Assembly (NCBI GenBank): GCA_009694585.1 | Contig: SHUQ01000010.1 | Span: 1-34,539, forward strand | Direction of reading: 5' to 3' | From: Candidatus Nanopelagicales bacterium | GTDB taxonomy: Bacteria > Actinomycetota > Actinomycetes > S36-B12 | Length of the DNA stretch: 34,539 bases | Shown: positions 30,826 to 34,539 of the stretch, piece by piece | Numbering within the stretch: position 1 is the stretch's first letter | How the letters are laid out: each line of letters starts with the position of its first letter | Translations under genes and position numbers: made by a program | Notes under the pieces: model-generated | Told to the model about the DNA's origin: nothing | The model's database searches: none | The model's input: only the letters and a program-made list of their open reading frames with translations

Positions 30826-31563
30826 TTAAAGCACCGTCTCAAATGTTGGAACCGAAGTGCGGAGCCAGATTGTGAAATCTGTCCAGACACCTGTAACTAG
30901 AAGCACTCCGACAATTACGAGCATTGCTCCGCCAATGCGCATCACTAAGAGGTAGTGACCCTTGACCCAGGCCAGCGCGCGCGCGGTGCGACTAAAAAAC
31001 ACCGCGAGTAACACGAAAGGAAGCCCAAGGCCAAGGCAATACACGAAGGAGAGCAGAGCACCGCGAAGTGCACTGGCTTCCGTAAAGGCGAGGGTTTGCA
31101 CTGCAGCAAGAGTTGGTCCAATACATGGGGTCCAGCCCAAACCGAACAGGACCCCAAGTAGTGGCGCGCCGGCAACCCCCCAGGTAGGGAGCCGGTGGAT
31201 TCGCCACTCTCGTTGTAGCCCAGGAATCAAACCCATGAAAGCCAAGCCCATGACGATGACTAGTACCCCAAGCACCCGCGTTATGGCATCTTGATATTGC
31301 AGTAAGACTGCTCCTGCCCCACCGAAGAATGCCCCAAAGGAAACAAAGACCACGCTGAAGCCGAGCACGAACAGCACGCTGCCAAGCAACATGCGGCTTT
31401 TTTTGCCATCAGCAAGTTCGGCCCCCGTCAACCCGGTCATGTATGACACATACCCCGGAGCCAATGGCAACACGCATGGGCTCAGGAAGGCGATTAATCC
31501 GGCCGCGAATGCCACGGGGAAAGCCAATAAGAGCGATCCGCTTGTTATCAAATCGCCGATCAT
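30826..31563 (-). CDS. ccdA: Cytochrome c biogenesis thiol-disulfide transporter CcdA
   Basis: FLSPCVLPLAPGYVSYMTG and GLGWTPCIGPTLAAV, the paired CcdA cysteine motifs. Confidence 0.95.
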   Translation of the reverse strand: MIGDLITSGSLLLAFPVAFAAGLIAFLSPCVLPLAPGYVSYMTGLTGAELADGKKSRMLLGSVLFVLGFSVVFVSFGAFFGGAGAVLLQYQDAITRVLGVLVIVMGLAFMGLIPGLQREWRIHRLPTWGVAGAPLLGVLFGLGWTPCIGPTLAAVQTLAFTEASALRGALLSFVYCLGLGLPFVLLAVFFSRTARALAWVKGHYLLVMRIGGAMLVIVGVLLVTGVWTDFTIWLRTSVPTFETVL

Positions 31564-32165
31564 GGTTGCTCAGCCCCGGGTTGCTCTGCCAAGAGTTGCT
31601 CCACCAAAGCGCGCAAGGAAAACTCACTAACGGTTCCCAGCGCCCGAGCAGCAACACGGCCCTGATTGTCGATCATCAGCGTCGAAGGAATCGCTTGGGG
31701 CGGCAAGGTGTCACGAAACAACAATTGCAGTTGACCGTCGGTATCGATAACGCTGGGATAGGTCACTTTGAACCGTTTGACGAATGCCTCGGCTGATCTT
31801 TGCGAATCGCGAGTGTTGAGTCCGATGAATTGCACCTCAGCATCGGCAAATTTCGACCAAGCGGATTCAAGCGCGGGCGCTTCAGCTCGACACGGTGCGC
31901 ACCATGAGGCCCAGACATTTATTACTACTACCTCACCTTTGGCCTGAGCCAGATTAAAGCTGCCACCATCAAGGGTGGTGCCAATAAGAACTGGAGCCGG
32001 CGCTCGCCCGGCCTCGGGCAGCACCACAATCGAACCGTCACCGGCCACATATCCGGCGTCTGCCCCCGCTGGTGCCACCGATTCACTCCCACCGCAGGCA
32101 TCAATCGAGAACAAAACACCCCCGGCGATGAGCACCGACATTATTCGGCGAACGTTGCGGTGCAT
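31560..32165 (-). CDS. TlpA/ResA-like thioredoxin-fold protein, probable lipoprotein
   Basis: INVWASWCAPCRAEAPAL active site; N-terminal hydrophobic segment ending in a lipobox-like SIDAC; 4-bp overlap with ccdA. Confidence 0.92.
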   Translation of the reverse strand: MHRNVRRIMSVLIAGGVLFSIDACGGSESVAPAGADAGYVAGDGSIVVLPEAGRAPAPVLIGTTLDGGSFNLAQAKGEVVVINVWASWCAPCRAEAPALESAWSKFADAEVQFIGLNTRDSQRSAEAFVKRFKVTYPSVIDTDGQLQLLFRDTLPPQAIPSTLMIDNQGRVAARALGTVSEFSLRALVEQLLAEQPGAEQP

Positions 32166-32173
32166 CGTGGTGA

Positions 32174-32830
32174 TTATGCGCCGGCGATTTTGCTGGCCTT
32201 GGCCAGGAGGTCACGTGACGGCTCGGTATAGGTAATGGCTACCAGTTCGTCCTTGTCGTAGGTCAGCGAAGTTAGTGATGCGAGCGTGCACTGCCGGCTG
32301 CGCGGATCGTGCCAAAGCCGGCGGTCTTCGGCGGCTAAGCGCGCTACCCAAATTGGCAACTGATGACTAACCAAAACTGCTTCGTGGCCGCGAACTTGAT
32401 CGCGAGCCGCATTGACCGCTGCGGTCATTCTCGAGGCGACTTCGACATAGGGCTCACCCCATGATGGGCGCAAAGGGTTCCAGAGATGGCGCCAAGTCTT
32501 CGGCTGCTTCAAGACTCCGTCGCCGACACTAACTCGCTGACCTTCAAATATGTTGTCGGCTTCAATGAGTAACGGATCGGTTTGGATCTCCAAACCGTGC
32601 TTAGCTGCGATCGGCTGCGCGGTTTGCTGAGCCCGCTCCATTGGCGAGGTAATCACGGCGGTGATGTCGTGCTCGGCCAAGGCCGTTGCAGTTTGAACTG
32701 CCATTTCGTGCCCTAGGTCAGAAAGGAGATAACCCGGAAGGCGCCCATAAAGCACACCTTCTGGGTTATAGACCTCGCCATGCCGGAGCAGATGTACAAC
32801 AGTTCGCTCATCGCCGCCCATGCGAGCCAC
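32174..32830 (-). CDS. Histidine phosphatase (phosphoglycerate mutase-like) family protein
   Basis: VVHLLRHGEVYNPEGVLYGRLPGYLLSDLG, TSPMERAQQTAQPIA, AVLVSHQLPIW. Confidence 0.9.
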   Translation of the reverse strand: MARMGGDERTVVHLLRHGEVYNPEGVLYGRLPGYLLSDLGHEMAVQTATALAEHDITAVITSPMERAQQTAQPIAAKHGLEIQTDPLLIEADNIFEGQRVSVGDGVLKQPKTWRHLWNPLRPSWGEPYVEVASRMTAAVNAARDQVRGHEAVLVSHQLPIWVARLAAEDRRLWHDPRSRQCTLASLTSLTYDKDELVAITYTEPSRDLLAKASKIAGA

Positions 32831-32836
32831 TCTAAG

Positions 32837-34510
32837 TTACGTGACTTTGCGGCGCGCGGCGGTGCGACGACGACTCGGGCGCCAACTGCCTTCACCGGCT
32901 TCTAGAGCTGCCTCGCGTAGTACTTCACCATGGGCCGCAACCGCCTCAACCAACCCGTACAACGTGCTGGTGGCGGCGAGTACGTCGACACGCAAACCAT
33001 GCTCTTCAGCGGTCTTGGCGGTCTGTGGGCCGATGCATGCCACGATCGTGGTGTGGTGCGGCTTGCCCGCGATCCCGACCAGATTACGCACCGTGCTGCT
33101 AGAGGTGAACAGCACTGCATCGAAGCCACCGGTCTTGATGGCCTCGCGCACCTCGGCGGGTGGTGGGGCTGCCCGCACGGTGCGGTAGGCGGTGATGTCT
33201 TCGACTTCCCAGCCAAGCCCAGCTAGGCCAGCAGCCAAAGTGTCGGTCGCAATATCGGCCCGGGGCAGGAAGACCCGGTTGATTGGATCGGTCAATGAGT
33301 CGTATATCGGCCAGTCCTCGAGCAAAGCACTGGTCGACTGATCCCCGACGGGTACCAAATCTGGACGCACGCCGAACTCAATCAGTGACGCCACCGTGCT
33401 ATCGCCGACGGCAGCTACCTTCAGCCCCGCGAAGGACCGCGCATCGAGGCCGTACTCATCCAGCTTTTCGCGGATGGCTCGTACGGCGTTAACCGAGGTG
33501 AAACCAATCCACTCATACCGACCTGAAACCAAGCCATGAACGGCCCGATCAATCTGCTGAGGAGTGCGCGGTGGCTCCACCGAAATCGTGGGCACCTCCA
33601 TAGGTACCGCGCCATGACCGCGCAGCATTGGCAGTATTAATCCGGTGGTGTCTTGGGTGCGTGGGATCAACACCCGCCAACCGAACAGTGACTTAACTTC
33701 GAACCAATCCAATTTCTCACGCTGGGCCACAACATCACCAACGACCACTATTCCAACCCCAGTTAGTTTCATCAGCTTTGAGGTACTGCCAATTTCGGCC
33801 AAGGTGCTGGCAATGGTGCGCTGATCAACGGTGGTGCCCCGACGGGTGACCGCGATGTGGGTCTGCGGATCAGCTCCAGCTTGCATCAGCAGCGCGGCAA
33901 TATCAGAAACTTTGTCAGCCCCATTTAGCACCACTAGGGTGCTTCGCGGGTTGACAAGGTCAGCCCAATCTAGGTCGGCATCATTGGCATCGACCACCCG
34001 AAATTGCCGAGTGCGACCACCGGTTAACCCAAATCCAGCGTAGGCCGGGATCCCGGTGACTTCGCTGACCCCGGGCGCTACCTCAAAGGGAACCTTGGCT
34101 TTACGTAGTGCTGCAGCTTCATTGAGCAAAGTCCCATCGACCACTGGATCGCCAGCAATGAGTCGCACCGTTCGCTTGCCCTCGCGCGCCGCATTAACAA
34201 TCAACTTGGCGCGCTCGGTCTGATCGAGGGGAACACCTTCTTGGTCAATCGCGACGATAACTTCAGCACCGGCCGCTGCATGAGCGTCTGCGATTTCAAC
34301 CGCGTCCGCGTCAACTATTACGACTTCAGCTTCACGCAGCAGCGCCGCCGATCGAAGAGTTAGCAACTCTGGATCACCCGGCCCAGCAGCAACTAGCGCA
34401 ACCGAACCCAAGGTCACCTTCTTACGGGCCTTGGTGGTCGTATTCACAGTTTCTCCCGGGCTGGTGCTGATTGGCTCATTGCGTATTACCGGGCTCTTGG
34501 GCTTAGTCAT
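32837..34510 (-). CDS. hemD: Fusion of SUMT (uroporphyrinogen-III methyltransferase)-like domain and uroporphyrinogen-III synthase (HemD)
   Basis: N-terminal VALVAAGPGDPELLTLRSAALLREAEVVIVDAD; C-terminal GWRVLIPRTQDTTGLILPMLRGHGAVPMEVPTI...VLFTSSSTVRNLV...CIGPQTAKTAEEHGLRVDV. ATG preceded by AGGAGG. Confidence 0.9.
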   Translation of the reverse strand: MTKPKSPVIRNEPISTSPGETVNTTTKARKKVTLGSVALVAAGPGDPELLTLRSAALLREAEVVIVDADAVEIADAHAAAGAEVIVAIDQEGVPLDQTERAKLIVNAAREGKRTVRLIAGDPVVDGTLLNEAAALRKAKVPFEVAPGVSEVTGIPAYAGFGLTGGRTRQFRVVDANDADLDWADLVNPRSTLVVLNGADKVSDIAALLMQAGADPQTHIAVTRRGTTVDQRTIASTLAEIGSTSKLMKLTGVGIVVVGDVVAQREKLDWFEVKSLFGWRVLIPRTQDTTGLILPMLRGHGAVPMEVPTISVEPPRTPQQIDRAVHGLVSGRYEWIGFTSVNAVRAIREKLDEYGLDARSFAGLKVAAVGDSTVASLIEFGVRPDLVPVGDQSTSALLEDWPIYDSLTDPINRVFLPRADIATDTLAAGLAGLGWEVEDITAYRTVRAAPPPAEVREAIKTGGFDAVLFTSSSTVRNLVGIAGKPHHTTIVACIGPQTAKTAEEHGLRVDVLAATSTLYGLVEAVAAHGEVLREAALEAGEGSWRPSRRRTAARRKVT

Positions 34511-34539
34511 GCGTTACTCGCCTCCTGGTCATAGCCACG
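34507..34539 (-). CDS. 3' end of an upstream CDS (identity not determinable; hemC would be the usual neighbour)
   Basis: Open frame RGYDQEASNA* running in from the right edge, its TGA overlapping the hemD ATG (ATGA, 34507-34510). Confidence 0.35.
   Translation of the reverse strand, partial: RGYDQEASNA

Noticed and set aside
1-34539. Search for mobile elements, CRISPR arrays, tRNA/rRNA genes, toxin-antitoxin, defence or phage genes
   Set aside because: No transposase/integrase motifs, no repeat-spacer pattern and no RNA gene noticed; essentially all sequence is covered by recognised core metabolic genes.

Overview
The window is a gene-dense, moderately high-GC bacterial region, most likely actinobacterial (actinobacteria-style MenE, NuoJ extension, DUF4229 and HemD/SUMT fusion). 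It is dominated by respiratory-chain genes. Left to right: 3' part of a 2-oxoacid:ferredoxin oxidoreductase alpha gene (korA) and its korB; a RarD/EamA permease; on the minus strand a long-chain polyprenyl diphosphate synthase and a complete NADH:quinone oxidoreductase operon (nuoA-N, with nuoE and nuoF fused in frame); a menaquinone cluster (menG, menF, menD, menC, menB, menE, menA; no menH seen); a DUF4229-type small membrane protein; a PLDc_N-type small membrane protein; and a system II cytochrome c maturation/heme block (ccsB, resB, ccdA, tlpA/resA-like, histidine phosphatase, SUMT-HemD fusion). I saw no mobile elements, CRISPR arrays, rRNA or tRNA, and no convincing undescribed multigene system; the gene content is ordinary core metabolism. 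The most interesting points are: (1) the NuoE-NuoF fusion, whose joint keeps a Shine-Dalgarno, an in-frame ATG and a TGATG stop/start one frame away, right after a G5 run; (2) a very compact menB<->menE divergent start region with TANNNT -10-like boxes exactly 7 nt from both ATGs, suggesting back-to-back leaderless promoters; (3) a MenB with the type I (E. coli/Bacillus-like) [12 protein letters not shown] signature rather than the mycobacterial QTDADVGSFDGG form.
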